64,000 nucleotides of DNA from Hyphomicrobiales bacterium. Its GTDB lineage: Bacteria > Pseudomonadota > Alphaproteobacteria > Rhizobiales > Rhizobiaceae. The DNA lies in the NCBI GenBank assembly GCA_900468805.1, contig UEIF01000013.1, forward strand, positions 86,962 through 150,961. The letters run 5' to 3'. A program made the position numbers and the translations under genes. Positions 33,784 through 43,578 of this stretch are shown here, piece after piece. The notes under the pieces are model-generated. The model worked only from the letters and a program-made list of their open reading frames with translations. It made no database searches and was not told where the DNA came from. Within the stretch, counting starts at the first letter, position 1. Each line of letters starts with the position of its first letter.

Positions 33784-36681
33784 TTACGGCCGCGCCTCGT
33801 CCGGCAGGGTGAAGATGAACCTCGTCCCGCGCGGCTCGTTCCCTTCCGCCCAGAGTTGCCCGCCATGCGCCTCGACGATCGAGCGGCAGATCGCAAGCCC
33901 CATGCCCATGCCCTGCTCCTTCGTCGTGAAGAACGGCTCGAAGATCTTGTCGGGAAATTCGATGCCGGCACCGCAGTCGCTGACTGCAATCCGTATCATG
34001 CCATCCTCCCTGCGGACGCGGACCTGAAGGACCCTGCCGTCGGAAACGGCCTCCATCGCGTCCATGCCGTTGCGCATGAGATTGATGACGACCTGCTGGA
34101 TCTGCACCCGGTCAAAGGGAACGGGCAGAACAATATCCTTGCCGTCGATATCGATGCGAACGCCGCGCCGCACGGCCTCCTCGGCCAGCAGGTCGCCCGC
34201 TTCCGTGATCACCCGGCCGAGTGTGACGCAATCCCGCTTGTCTTCGGCGCGCTTGAACAGGGCCCGCACGCGCGTGACGACATCGCTTGCCGAATGCGCG
34301 CTGGCGATGATGCGCTCCAGCGTTTTCTGGGCCCGCTCGATATTCGGCGGCTCCGCCATCAGCCAGCGCCGGCAGGCGTCCGAAGAACTCAAAACGGCCG
34401 AGAGCGGCTGGTTCACCTCATGGGCGATGGAGGCAGAGAGTTCCGCAAGGCTGGCCGCCTGGCTGGCGCGCGCCAGGCTTTCCTGTGCTGCAAGCAGCTT
34501 CTCCTGCGCCCGCACCTCGCCGTCGATATCCAGGCAGACGACGTTCCATTGCACGATGGCGCCCTCGGCATCGCGCATCGGTGCCGCGCGCGTCTCCACC
34601 CAGCGATATTCGCCATCGAACCTGCGCAGGCGATGCCGGCGAGCATAAGGTTCGCCTGTTGCGAGCGCATGGGTATATTTCTCTTTCACCTGGGCCAGTT
34701 CGTCGGGATGCACGCCGGCATCCAGCGTGCCGGAAAGCCGGGATTTTCCCGTCCCGTCGAGTTCGTCGAGATCGTAGCCGAGGAAGTTGCGCAGTCTCTG
34801 GCTGCGGAAGATCGGCTCGCCATCCGGCGCGGCGCAATCGATCATCGCCGGCAGGGTTTCCACCAGTTGCCGCAGGAAGCGTTCGCTCTCGCGCAGGGCC
34901 TCCTGGGTGGTGACCAGGTCGTGGATATCGGTGCTGACGCCATACCATTGCAGGATGGCGCCTGAGGCGTCGCGCAGCGGTTCCGCCCGCGTCTCGGTCC
35001 AGCGGTAGCTGCCGTCGGCGCGGGCCTGTCGGTATCGCTGGACATAGGGTTCACCGGTGGCGAAGGAGTGGCGCACCGCCTGGCGCGCCGCCTCCCGGTC
35101 ATCAGGATGGATGACGCTGAGCGACGGCGAGCCATCCTGCGCAGTGATGTCTTCAAGAGTGGCGCCCGTCACCTCGGTAAAGGGCTTGTTGACATAGGTC
35201 GGCCGTCCCTCGGCCGTTGTGGTCCAGATCAGCGCCGGCACGGTATCGACAAGCAATTGCAGCTGCCGCTCGCGTTCGCGAAGTGCAGCCTCCGTGCGCT
35301 TGTAGGCGTCGATATCGACAGTTACGCCATACCAACCGGTAATGCGCCCCTCGGTGTCGCGTGTCGGGCGCGCTGCCGCGCGGTGCCACACATAGGCGCC
35401 GTTGGCGCGCAGCACCCGGTATTCGAAATTCCAGTGCTCGCCCGTCCTCAGCGCGTGGCGCAAGGTCTCGCCGGCCGCCTCACTGTCATCAGGATGCACG
35501 CCGCGCTGCCAGCCCTGCCGTCCGCCGTCGATAAAGGCCTTGTCGTCGAGAAGCAGGTTCAGGTCTTCGAGCACCATGGCGATCGAGGTCTGCGCGGTCG
35601 GCGTCGCATAGGTGAATTGCCCTGACGCGTCCAACGCCCAGGCGCCGCCATAGAGGTTTTCGATGGCGAGTGCGGCACGCACCGCCTCGCCGGTCTCGCC
35701 GAGTTCGCTCGCCGTCGTCCATCGCTCGTCCTGCCGCGCGACAGCCGGATCGACCTCGACGCTGGTGCCATATGTGGGCTCCACCCGGAATTCGACCCAC
35801 CGATAGCTGCCATCGGCCTGAAGCTTCCGGTAGCTGCTGACCTGGGGAATGCCGTGGAAGAAAGCCCGCGCCCGCGCCTGCTCCACCGTCGCCCTGTCAT
35901 GCGGATGAACCTCTGCCATCGACGGCAGCGTATCGGATGCCGTCACACCGGCGGCAGAACCGCCGAGCTCATCAGCCGCAGGTTCGTTGTGCGGAGGCGC
36001 GATCTCGACATCGATGACCGTGCCGTACCATCCGGTGATAACGCCGTTGCCGTCGCGCAGCGGCTGTCCCGTGCTGCGTGTCCAGCCGTAACCGCCTCTC
36101 GGGCGCAGCATGCGGCTGTCCATGCTGTAATGCTCGCCCGTCTGCAGGCAGCGTCGCCACAGGGCTGCCGCAACCTCGTAATCGTCGGGATGGATCGCCC
36201 GCTTCCATCCGAATTCCTTATTGGCGAGCGGCGCGTTGAAGTCATCAAGGCCGAGACCGAGAAAGGCAAGCACACTTGGCGTCACGTAGAGAAAAGCGCC
36301 GGCGGAATCCGTAGCCCAGGCAATGCCCGTCAGCCGTTCCACCGATTTGGCTGCCCGCACCGGATCGGCGTCGGGCTTCTCCGGCGCGTTGGCTGAAACG
36401 ACCGGGCCGAGACACAGCGAAAGCGCCAGGAAAGCCGCCCATGACAGCGCGGCTTCGCGCATATCGGGGTAAACCGCAGCTGCCAGAAGCGCGCCGACGA
36501 GGGCGACCGCTAACGCCGCGTAAAGCAGCCGGACAGCAATACCGCGCCCATAGAGAAAAGCAGCGACGACGGGACCGAGCAGCCCGAGCGGCGACAATGT
36601 CAGCCACGAGACGGCAACCCCGATAAGGCAGGCGATGACAGCAAGCCCCAGGCGTCGGTAGGAATCATCCGGCATCAGCAT
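33784..36681 (-). CDS. Membrane-anchored multi-PAS sensor histidine kinase
   Basis: A 965-aa sensor kinase. The N-terminal 95 residues hold about four membrane segments (VIACLIGVAVSWL, LLGPVVAAFLYG, LLYAALAVALVGALLAAAVY). At least four PAS/PAC repeats follow, each with the PAC-like text GYGWTR/YRWVETRAEP...GxIxxWYGVxxDI. The dimerisation domain has the phospho-acceptor His in SIAHEVNQPLSAVL near residue 752, and the ATPase domain ends with DCGAGIEFPDKIFEPFFTTK and GMGLAICRSIVEAHGG. No response regulator is encoded next to it, so the partner is elsewhere. The ligand is unknown and no haem-binding motif was identified. Confidence 0.9.
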   Translation of the reverse strand: MLMPDDSYRRLGLAVIACLIGVAVSWLTLSPLGLLGPVVAAFLYGRGIAVRLLYAALAVALVGALLAAAVYPDMREAALSWAAFLALSLCLGPVVSANAPEKPDADPVRAAKSVERLTGIAWATDSAGAFLYVTPSVLAFLGLGLDDFNAPLANKEFGWKRAIHPDDYEVAAALWRRCLQTGEHYSMDSRMLRPRGGYGWTRSTGQPLRDGNGVITGWYGTVIDVEIAPPHNEPAADELGGSAAGVTASDTLPSMAEVHPHDRATVEQARARAFFHGIPQVSSYRKLQADGSYRWVEFRVEPTYGTSVEVDPAVARQDERWTTASELGETGEAVRAALAIENLYGGAWALDASGQFTYATPTAQTSIAMVLEDLNLLLDDKAFIDGGRQGWQRGVHPDDSEAAGETLRHALRTGEHWNFEYRVLRANGAYVWHRAAARPTRDTEGRITGWYGVTVDIDAYKRTEAALRERERQLQLLVDTVPALIWTTTAEGRPTYVNKPFTEVTGATLEDITAQDGSPSLSVIHPDDREAARQAVRHSFATGEPYVQRYRQARADGSYRWTETRAEPLRDASGAILQWYGVSTDIHDLVTTQEALRESERFLRQLVETLPAMIDCAAPDGEPIFRSQRLRNFLGYDLDELDGTGKSRLSGTLDAGVHPDELAQVKEKYTHALATGEPYARRHRLRRFDGEYRWVETRAAPMRDAEGAIVQWNVVCLDIDGEVRAQEKLLAAQESLARASQAASLAELSASIAHEVNQPLSAVLSSSDACRRWLMAEPPNIERAQKTLERIIASAHSASDVVTRVRALFKRAEDKRDCVTLGRVITEAGDLLAEEAVRRGVRIDIDGKDIVLPVPFDRVQIQQVVINLMRNGMDAMEAVSDGRVLQVRVRREDGMIRIAVSDCGAGIEFPDKIFEPFFTTKEQGMGMGLAICRSIVEAHGGQLWAEGNEPRGTRFIFTLPDEARP

Positions 36682-36891
36682 GCGTCCATCCCGCCATCAG
36701 GCACGGGCTGAAAAAGATTGGCGGGCCGGCCGCTGGCGGCCATCGGCGTCCGGTCGCATGGAGGCATGGTTCGACCTGATCCCATCATGTCAGAAGATTG
36801 TTACACCCAGTCCCTGTCGAGGATAGCGCCACCGGCAACAATTGGAAGAGCGCCGGCGGTCGCAGGCATCGCGCCGATGTCCAAGACGGGT

Positions 36892-37524
36892 TCAGGCCCG
36901 CTTGAGGGCCGCGAGATCGCCGCTCTCCAGCGCCGGCAGATTGGCTTCGATCTTGTCGATCGGCCAGTCCCACCAGGCAAGTTCCAGGATCTCGGTGATG
37001 ATCTCGACAGGATAGCGCATCCGGATGATGCTGGCCGGATTCCCGCCGACGACGGCATAGGGCGGCACATCGCGGGTGACGACCGATGAGGCAGCGACAA
37101 TCGCGCCGGCGCCGATCCTGACACCGGGCATGATAACGGCGTCATGGCCGATCCAGACGTCATTCTCTACCACCGTATCCTTCACCGGCAGATCCTTGTA
37201 GCCGAAGGTTTCCGGCTTGAAGATGCGGAACGGATAGGTGGTGATGCCGCCCATCGGATGGTTGGCCGAACTGGTGATGAAATAGCTGCCGCGGGCAATC
37301 TGCACGAACTTGCCGATGACAAGCCGCTCCCGGCAACCCCGCCCGAGATAGGGCGCGAGGATCTCGGCCGTCTCCTCCAGCTTTCCGTAATGCGTGAAAT
37401 AGCTGTAATCGCCGATCTCCATGCGCGGATGATCGATGACATTCTTCAGGTACATCGTCGTCTTCGAAACCCTGCCATCGGGATGGGTGACGGGGAAGGC
37501 TAGATTTGCATCGAGAAGCGGCAT
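36892..37524 (-). CDS. Xenobiotic/streptogramin-type O-acetyltransferase (CatB/Vat-like)
   Basis: A 210-aa left-handed beta-helix acyltransferase. Hexapeptide repeats include [20 protein letters not shown] and [19 protein letters not shown], followed by [15 protein letters not shown]. The XAT signature HPMGG...YPF and the catalytic His region [12 protein letters not shown] are present. Relatives acetylate chloramphenicol, streptogramins or sugars, and many chromosomal copies have unknown targets. The ATG at 37524 gives the standard N-terminus. Confidence 0.85.
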   Translation of the reverse strand: MPLLDANLAFPVTHPDGRVSKTTMYLKNVIDHPRMEIGDYSYFTHYGKLEETAEILAPYLGRGCRERLVIGKFVQIARGSYFITSSANHPMGGITTYPFRIFKPETFGYKDLPVKDTVVENDVWIGHDAVIMPGVRIGAGAIVAASSVVTRDVPPYAVVGGNPASIIRMRYPVEIITEILELAWWDWPIDKIEANLPALESGDLAALKRA

Positions 37525-37691
37525 GACAAGACCTTTGCGCAGACGGGATCCGGGAGCAGAATTCCCTATAGCCGATCCATCGGCAGGATCCAAAATTTCG
37601 CAAGCCGTCGGTCGAATTCCGCCCTCGCCGTTCGACCAGAAAATGAAGGAAGGCCAAGGCGGCCTCACCCTACCCCAGACAGGAGAAGCCC

Positions 37692-38030
37692 ATGCCGCAA
37701 TATCTGGTCGCCATCCACCTCCCCGACGATTACGACCCCTGCAAGGAAGACGAGGCGCTGCGCCACGATATCGATCTGCTGAACGAAGAAATGGTCGCAG
37801 CCGGCATCAGGACCTTCGTCGGCGGCCTGCAGCCGGTCAGCACGGCGATGTCGGTACGGCGGAAGCCTGACGGCAAGCTGCTCGTCACCGACGGGCCGTA
37901 TATCGAAACCAAGGAGCATATCGGCGGTTTCTGGGTGCTGGAGGCAGCAGATATGCAAGAGGCGCTCGCCTGGGGCCGCAAGGCCGCCATCGCCTGCCGG
38001 GCACCGGTGGAGGTCCGCCCGTTTCATTGA
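37692..38030 (+). CDS. YCII/DGPF-domain protein
   Basis: A 112-aa protein of the YCII-related (DGPF) family, ferredoxin-like fold. Visible signature: [27 protein letters not shown]. Its role is not established; members often lie near ECF sigma factor genes, but none is seen here. Confidence 0.85.
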   Translation: MPQYLVAIHLPDDYDPCKEDEALRHDIDLLNEEMVAAGIRTFVGGLQPVSTAMSVRRKPDGKLLVTDGPYIETKEHIGGFWVLEAADMQEALAWGRKAAIACRAPVEVRPFH

Positions 38031-38068
38031 GCCGAATGCGATAGCGCCGCCTCAAAAGCAGCAAGGCA

Positions 38069-38854
38069 TCAGTCTCGCGCGAGACCGTCGATATCAGCAG
38101 CAAGCTTCCTAAGATCCGCTGCGTAGAAGCCGGCAGCGTTGATACAGTTCGTCTCGAGGAGCTTCAGGCCCTCCTCCGTGCGGCAGATATCGACCACATA
38201 GGCCGGCGAGTAGCCGGGATTGATATCCACCATGCGCTGCGCGAACGCCAGCGCGTCCTCATCGATCTCGTGACGGTGGATGACACGCGATCCATCCTTA
38301 TAGAGCGAATAGGTGACGACCCGCCCTTGCACGACCCAGAGCCGCCATTCGCGCAGGATACGAACAGGTTTTGTCAGCATCAGCAGCGTATCGTGGCGCA
38401 ACGATCCGCTTGGAATCTCATCTTCATCAAGCACCAGCACCCGTTCCGCCATACGGATGATCTCACCCGCGGTTTTCACATTGCCGGGCTCCTCCTTGCT
38501 GTCGTCGACGGGCCGCAGGAACCATTCCGTCCCGTCATCGGCAAGACGCGCGGGCACATCGCGGAGGGTCATGAACAGCGCGTCGGCTCCATTGAGCAGG
38601 TAAGGGTGCCACGCCTCTTCCTGCACAAAAGGCCGCAGCTTCAACATGCCTGGCCGGTAAGCCTTGGCCTCCGCGTACCGCCACAGCGAATAGGCGCCGA
38701 ACATGACCACGGCGCCGGGATCGGCAACGACAGGCTCGGGGATCAGCTCGCCGACGAAGGGAACGACCTTGTGCCACGTGTAGGAGATGCCGAGCCGGTC
38801 GAGCGCTTCGGCCAGCTTTCTGGTGTCGTCGAAATCCTGGAGAAGCCACTGCAT
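38069..38854 (-). CDS. ATP-grasp domain protein (DUF4343-like)
   Basis: A 261-aa ATP-grasp-fold protein. It has FFLRPVDD-type text (TEWFLRPVDDSKE), then ILREWRLWVVQGRVV, and the metal-binding end LKLLETNCINAAGFY with Glu-x-Asn, as expected for ATP-grasp ligases. Substrate unknown. The ATG at 38854 is chosen over a TTG three codons upstream. It is divergent from the DUF1269 gene. Confidence 0.78.
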   Translation of the reverse strand: MQWLLQDFDDTRKLAEALDRLGISYTWHKVVPFVGELIPEPVVADPGAVVMFGAYSLWRYAEAKAYRPGMLKLRPFVQEEAWHPYLLNGADALFMTLRDVPARLADDGTEWFLRPVDDSKEEPGNVKTAGEIIRMAERVLVLDEDEIPSGSLRHDTLLMLTKPVRILREWRLWVVQGRVVTYSLYKDGSRVIHRHEIDEDALAFAQRMVDINPGYSPAYVVDICRTEEGLKLLETNCINAAGFYAADLRKLAADIDGLARD

Positions 38855-39088
38855 CCGTTTCAATCCATTGTCGTCGCTTTGTGCCGGAGTAGCCGCGGCA
38901 TCGCAACTGTGTCTTCGTCAAGGTCAGGCACTTATTCGCGCGCGGGCAGGCATCGCCGCTTCGGACCATCCCCCTTCATCGCCCTCTCACATCCCGGTGC
39001 TAGCCCTAGAAAAAGGGCGGCCCGGGCCATGGACGGAACCGCGCGCGCGCCTATCTGCCGCATCTGTAATCCAAGAGGAGGGAAAGCC

Positions 39089-39619
39089 ATGTCAGAACTT
39101 GTGGTGCTTGGTTTCGATACCGCCGACAAGGCGGATGCCGTGCTCAACCGGCTCGTGCAGCTTGAGAAGGAATATCTCGTCGATCTCGAAGATGCCGTCA
39201 TCGCCGTGCGCGACGCCGGAGGCAAGGTGCGCCTGAAGCAGAGCGTCAACCTGACGGCTGCGGGCGCAACGAGCGGCGGCCTGTCGGGCGCGATCTGGGG
39301 CTCGCTCGTCGGCCTGCTCTTCCTCAATCCGCTGGCCGGCATGGTTCTCGGCGGCGCCTTCGGCGCAGGCTCCGGCGCGCTCGCGGGCTCGATGACCGAT
39401 TACGGCATCGACGACGACCTCATCAAGAAGCTCGCCGACACGATCCCCGTCAACAGCTCCGCCCTCTTCCTGCTGCTGCGCAAGGTCCAGCCGGAAAAGG
39501 TTCTGGCCGAATTCAAGGGCGAACACGCCACCATCCTGCGCTCCTCGCTCTCGCCGGAGCAGGAAGAGCAGCTGCGCAAGGCGCTCGCGACTGAGCCAGT
39601 GGCGACGCCGACGGCCTGA
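39089..39619 (+). CDS. DUF1269 glycine-rich membrane protein
   Basis: A 176-aa protein with the DUF1269 layout: MSELVVLGFDTADKADAVL, a beta domain with AVRDAGGKVRLKQS, a glycine-rich membrane hairpin (GAIWGSLVGLLFLNPLAGMV...FGAGSGALAGS), then DYGIDDDLIKKLADTIPVNSS and a C-terminal helix. Function unknown; family members tend to be stress-linked. GAGGAGGGAAAG precedes the ATG. It ends in a very strong terminator. Confidence 0.88.
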   Translation: MSELVVLGFDTADKADAVLNRLVQLEKEYLVDLEDAVIAVRDAGGKVRLKQSVNLTAAGATSGGLSGAIWGSLVGLLFLNPLAGMVLGGAFGAGSGALAGSMTDYGIDDDLIKKLADTIPVNSSALFLLLRKVQPEKVLAEFKGEHATILRSSLSPEQEEQLRKALATEPVATPTA

Positions 39620-39710
39620 TCGATCGGCTAAAGGAACAGTGCCGGGCGTAAACTCCACGCCCGGCATATCCGGAGAAACCACAGCTTCGCTCCAAGCTCG
39701 ATAATATCCG

Positions 39711-39758
39711 GATGTGATGGGTGTCCGGCGCAAACCGGACACCCATCACATCTTTTTT
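39711..39758 (+). terminator. Perfect 18-bp stem terminator
   Basis: GATGTGATGGGTGTCCGG (39711-39728), loop CGCAAA, exact complement (39735-39752), then TTTTTT (39753-39758). It ends the DUF1269 transcript and also separates it from the convergent SulP gene, which stops at 39775. Confidence 0.9.
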
Positions 39759-39774
39759 CAGCTAGCAATCCGCA

Positions 39775-41262
39775 TCAATGCAGCGAGGCGCCGGCCGCCG
39801 CCCGCTCATCCTTGTCATGCAGCGCGAAACGGTCGACCATGTCGGCGCTCGCCTTGTTGAAGCCGAGCACCTGCACATCGCTGCCCGCCTTGCGGAGCTT
39901 GAGGACCACCTTGTCGAGCGCACCGACGGCGGTGATGTCCCAGAGATGCGCACCGCTGACATCGATGACGACCTTCCTGCCCGCATCGGCAAAGTCGAAG
40001 GCGCCGATGAAGCTTTCCGCCGAGGCGAAGAAGACCTGCCCTTCGACGCTATAGGTCACGATGCCGGTCTGGCTGTCCTCCCGCCTCGCAACGCTGAAGA
40101 GCCGCGCCACCTTGCTGGCAAAGAAGATGCCGGACAAAAGCACGCCCACCACGACGCCCTTGGAAAGATCCTGCGTCGCCAGCACGGTCGCAACCGTCGC
40201 CAGCATGACGATGGAGGATGTGCCGGGATGCCGCTTCAGATCGACGATCGATTTCCACGAGAACGTGCCGATCGACACCATGATCATCACGGCAACAAGC
40301 GCCGCCACCGGCACGATGCGCAGGATATCGTCGAGCACCAGAAGCAGCACCAGCAGGAAGGCGCCGGCCACGAAGGTCGAGAGACGCCCGCGCCCGCCCG
40401 AAGTCACGTTGATGACCGACTGGCCGATCATGGCGCAGCCGCCCATGCCGCCGAACAGCGCCGAGACGATATTGCCGGCACCCTGCCCCATGCATTCCTG
40501 GCTCTTGTTGCTCGGCGTATCCGTGAGATCGTCGACGATCTGCGCCGTCAGAAGCGATTCCAGCAGGCCAACGGCGGCAAGCGCCACCGAATAGGGAAAG
40601 ATGATCCGCAGTGTTTCCCATGTCAGCGGCACGGCGGGCAAGGCGAACGGCGGCAGCGCCGTCGGCATCTCGCCGAGATCGGCCACCGTATGCACATGAA
40701 TGCCGAAGCCGAGCGCGATGCAGGTCACGACGACGATCGCCACCAGCGGCGAAGGAATGGCTTTGGTCACGTAGGGAAAGAGATAGATCACGCCAAGCGC
40801 GATGGCGATCAGCAGATAGGTCACTTCGGGCACGCCGATCAGCTGCGGCAACTGCGCCACGAAGATCAGGATCGCCAGCGAGTTGACGAAGCCGGTCATG
40901 ACCGAGCGCGACACGAACCGCATCAGCCGCCCGAGCTTCAGGGCGCCGGCAACGACCTGCAACACACCCATCAGAATGGTCGCCGCAAACAGATACTGGA
41001 TGCCATGATCCCGCACCAGCGGCCCCATCAGCACGGCCGTAGACGCCGTCGCCGCCGAAATCATCGCCGGCCGTCCGCCGCAAAGCGCCGTCACACAGGC
41101 AATGGCGACAGAGGCAAACAGCCCGACCTTGGGATCGACCCCCGCAATGACAGAAAAGCCGACGGCCTCCGGTATCAGCGCAAGCGCCACGACAATGCCT
41201 GAGAGAATATCGGCACGAATGTTGGAGAACCACTCCAGACGGTAGTTTGAAAGAGATCGCAT
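39775..41262 (-). CDS. SulP-family anion transporter with STAS domain
   Basis: A 495-aa inner-membrane transporter of sulfate, bicarbonate or another anion. It opens [20 protein letters not shown] with the SulP signature [20 protein letters not shown], has 10-12 membrane segments, and [20 protein letters not shown] in the middle. A cytoplasmic STAS domain covers about residues 400-480 ([20 protein letters not shown]). The ATG at 41262 is preferred to an in-frame TTG at 41292. No carbonic anhydrase or sulfur gene is adjacent. Confidence 0.9.
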   Translation of the reverse strand: MRSLSNYRLEWFSNIRADILSGIVVALALIPEAVGFSVIAGVDPKVGLFASVAIACVTALCGGRPAMISAATASTAVLMGPLVRDHGIQYLFAATILMGVLQVVAGALKLGRLMRFVSRSVMTGFVNSLAILIFVAQLPQLIGVPEVTYLLIAIALGVIYLFPYVTKAIPSPLVAIVVVTCIALGFGIHVHTVADLGEMPTALPPFALPAVPLTWETLRIIFPYSVALAAVGLLESLLTAQIVDDLTDTPSNKSQECMGQGAGNIVSALFGGMGGCAMIGQSVINVTSGGRGRLSTFVAGAFLLVLLLVLDDILRIVPVAALVAVMIMVSIGTFSWKSIVDLKRHPGTSSIVMLATVATVLATQDLSKGVVVGVLLSGIFFASKVARLFSVARREDSQTGIVTYSVEGQVFFASAESFIGAFDFADAGRKVVIDVSGAHLWDITAVGALDKVVLKLRKAGSDVQVLGFNKASADMVDRFALHDKDERAAAGASLH

Positions 41263-41647
41263 TTGAGAATTTTTCACAGTCGAAGGCAACAACCGGAGGG
41301 ACCGGTCCTGGGAGGTAAGGTTGCGTTCACGTGTTGTCTGGCGGATCGGCGGCCAGAAGAGCCACCCGGGGTTTCACCGGGTCCTTGCGGATTGGGCGTT
41401 GGTAGCGGAGATTGTAGGGGGATGCAATGGTCTCCGCGTCTCCATAGAAGAGCTGGCCGTGCATCTTGGCTACGGCACTGTCATCGTTTGCAATGCAATT
41501 GACACAGATCTTACCGAGGCGCTTTTCGTTAAACAAAGATTTCTAAAACATCTCGAGAAATGGCAGCAAAAGTATTTGTCCGGGCTTACAAAATGACTAC
41601 TCAGACTTCGGCGGCAGCAGATGGATCATCTCCATTTCCTCAAAGAG
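41263..41647. other. Intergenic, doubtful small frame
   Basis: A 385-bp gap. A 91-codon plus-strand frame starts with TTG at 41321, 4 nt after GGAGGTAAGG, but its composition is mixed and nothing in it is recognisable, so it is not called. The second half (41490-41620) is AT-rich. Confidence 0.4.
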
Positions 41648-43435
41648 TTACCCCCTAACCTTAATCACCTCCCCCACTGGTGCCTCCAACCTGAACTCAA
41701 ACCCCGCCGCCTCATACCCCAGCACCGCCGTCCCCTGAAACGACGCCGGCAGCAGCCGTCCAATCATCCGCGTCCCGAACCCCTCCCGCGCCGGCGCGCT
41801 GATTTCCGGTCCGCCGCTCTCTCGCCATTCCAGGGTGAATCGCCGCTCGCCGTCAGCCGCCGTCGTCACATCCCAGCTGAGGTCCACCCTGCCGGTCTCA
41901 TTGCTCAGCGAGCCATATTTCAGGCTGTTGGTCGCAAGCTCGTGCAGCGTCAGCGTCAGCATCAGCGCCTGCTGCGGCGCGAGGTCGAGATCGGGGCCCG
42001 ATATGCGGATGCGCTCGCTGAAATCGCCGACCGAGATCAGCGCTGCCTGCCCCAGGCTGTGCAGCCTGGCATCGGCCCAGGCGGTTTCCGTCAGGATATC
42101 GGTTGCCCGCCCCAGCGAGATCAGCCGGGCGCTGTAGGTTTCGGCGGCCTCTGCCAGGTTGTCGGCCTGGCGGAAGGTCTGGTTGGCTATCGATTGCACC
42201 AGGCTCAGCACATTCTTCAGTCGGTGGCCGAGCTCGTGATTCAACAACTGCTGCTGCTCGCGAGCCTTCACCCGTCCGCTGATATCGGTCGCCATGCCGA
42301 ACCATTCGATGATATCGCCATAGCGGTCGAACACCGGAATGGCGCGCGAGAAGGTCCAGCCCACCTCGCCATTCGCCTGCTTCACGCGATGTTCGAGCTC
42401 GAAGGGGCGTCGCTCGCGGATGGCGCTGGCTATTGCCATGCGCAGATGCGCCTGATCCTCGGGAAAGACATAATCTTCTATCCAGCGCAGGGTCGGCCCC
42501 TCGACAGCGGAGAGGAAGCCGCGCCCGTCGAGCTGGTGCATTTCCTGCCAGTCGGCGCTCATGCGGTAGACGACGTCGGAGCTGGCATTGATCAGCGCCC
42601 GCGTGCGCTCCTCGCTGTGCCGCAGCGCCTCTTCCGCCCGCCTGCGCGTGGTGATGTTCTGCATCACGGCAAGCAGCTGGCCCGCCTTTCCGCCGAGCCG
42701 CGAGACGAACATTTCCAGCACCATGCCCTGCGGCTGCGATTCCCGCTCGAAGCGGAGGGGCTCGCCCGTTGCAAGAACCCGGTCGTAATCGTCGTACCAG
42801 TCCTCCACCTCGTCGGGGAAAAATTCGCGGATGGTGCGGCCGCTGAGATCGGCCACGCCGAACATCGCCTGCATCGCCTTGTTCATGGCGATATAGCGAT
42901 AGTCGCGCCGCCCGTCGGCGCCGACAGGCAGGCGCTCGATGATGCAGGCGCCTTCGTCGATGGAGTTGAACAGCGTCCGGTATTGCGCCTCGCTGTCATG
43001 CAGCGCCTCCGCAACCTGCTTCCTGTCCTTGATATCGCGGAAGATGACGGCGACCTGCCGCTTCTCCGGCTCGCCGATGCGGAAGGCGTGGACCTCGTAC
43101 CAGCGGCCGAGCGCCTCGGCCTGATGCTCGAACCGGGCGGACTCCCCGGTCAGCGCGATCCTGCCGTAGATCTCGAACCAGCGCTGCTCATGCCCGGGTG
43201 CAAGCGCGCGCATCGTTTGGCCGGTGGCATTGGCCAGCCCCGTCTGCCGCTCGAAGGCCGGGTTGGTCAGCAGGAAACGATAGTCATGGGGCCGGCCCTC
43301 GTGATCGAAAAGCACCTCGATCGTACAGAAACCGTCATCGATAGCATCGAAGAGGATCCTGTAGTGCTGTTCGCTGTCGATATCGTCTTTCCCCGCCCGT
43401 CCGGCGCCGTCTGCTTCAATATCCATCCAACCCAC
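41648..43435 (-). CDS. PAS-domain HWE-family histidine kinase
   Basis: A 595-aa soluble sensor kinase with three PAS domains (about residues 20-145, 150-265, 275-390), the second with ACIIERLPVGADGRRDYRYI. The transmitter is of the HWE class common in rhizobia: phospho-acceptor region NHELGHRLKNVLSLVQSIAN near residue 400, then the HE and W-E elements LHELATNSLKYGSL and LEWRESGG. HWE kinases often feed general stress or light signalling. No response regulator lies beside it. Confidence 0.9.
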   Translation of the reverse strand: MGWMDIEADGAGRAGKDDIDSEQHYRILFDAIDDGFCTIEVLFDHEGRPHDYRFLLTNPAFERQTGLANATGQTMRALAPGHEQRWFEIYGRIALTGESARFEHQAEALGRWYEVHAFRIGEPEKRQVAVIFRDIKDRKQVAEALHDSEAQYRTLFNSIDEGACIIERLPVGADGRRDYRYIAMNKAMQAMFGVADLSGRTIREFFPDEVEDWYDDYDRVLATGEPLRFERESQPQGMVLEMFVSRLGGKAGQLLAVMQNITTRRRAEEALRHSEERTRALINASSDVVYRMSADWQEMHQLDGRGFLSAVEGPTLRWIEDYVFPEDQAHLRMAIASAIRERRPFELEHRVKQANGEVGWTFSRAIPVFDRYGDIIEWFGMATDISGRVKAREQQQLLNHELGHRLKNVLSLVQSIANQTFRQADNLAEAAETYSARLISLGRATDILTETAWADARLHSLGQAALISVGDFSERIRISGPDLDLAPQQALMLTLTLHELATNSLKYGSLSNETGRVDLSWDVTTAADGERRFTLEWRESGGPEISAPAREGFGTRMIGRLLPASFQGTAVLGYEAAGFEFRLEAPVGEVIKVRG

Positions 43436-43578
43436 TTCCCGCTCGCAAGGCGCATCTTCCCGCGCGCCCCCTTGCGTAAACCCGTCCGCAAGATGGGCGC
43501 AAGCACGATAACCATCCCTTCTGCGACAGAAATTAGCGCTCGGCAGATCATTTCAAGAGAGGGGAAGCCGGGTCCGCT

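Noticed and set aside
38270..39088. Long upstream extension of the DUF1269 frame
   Set aside because: It overlaps the divergent ATP-grasp gene; the ATG at 39089 has GAGGAGGG and gives the family N-terminus.
39778..41202. 474-codon plus-strand frame, very His/Arg-rich
   Set aside because: Antisense to SulP; His/Arg-rich composition is typical of a shadow frame.
41321..41596. 91-codon TTG frame after SulP
   Set aside because: Only a nearby GGAGGT supports it; codon pattern is mixed and spacing is short.
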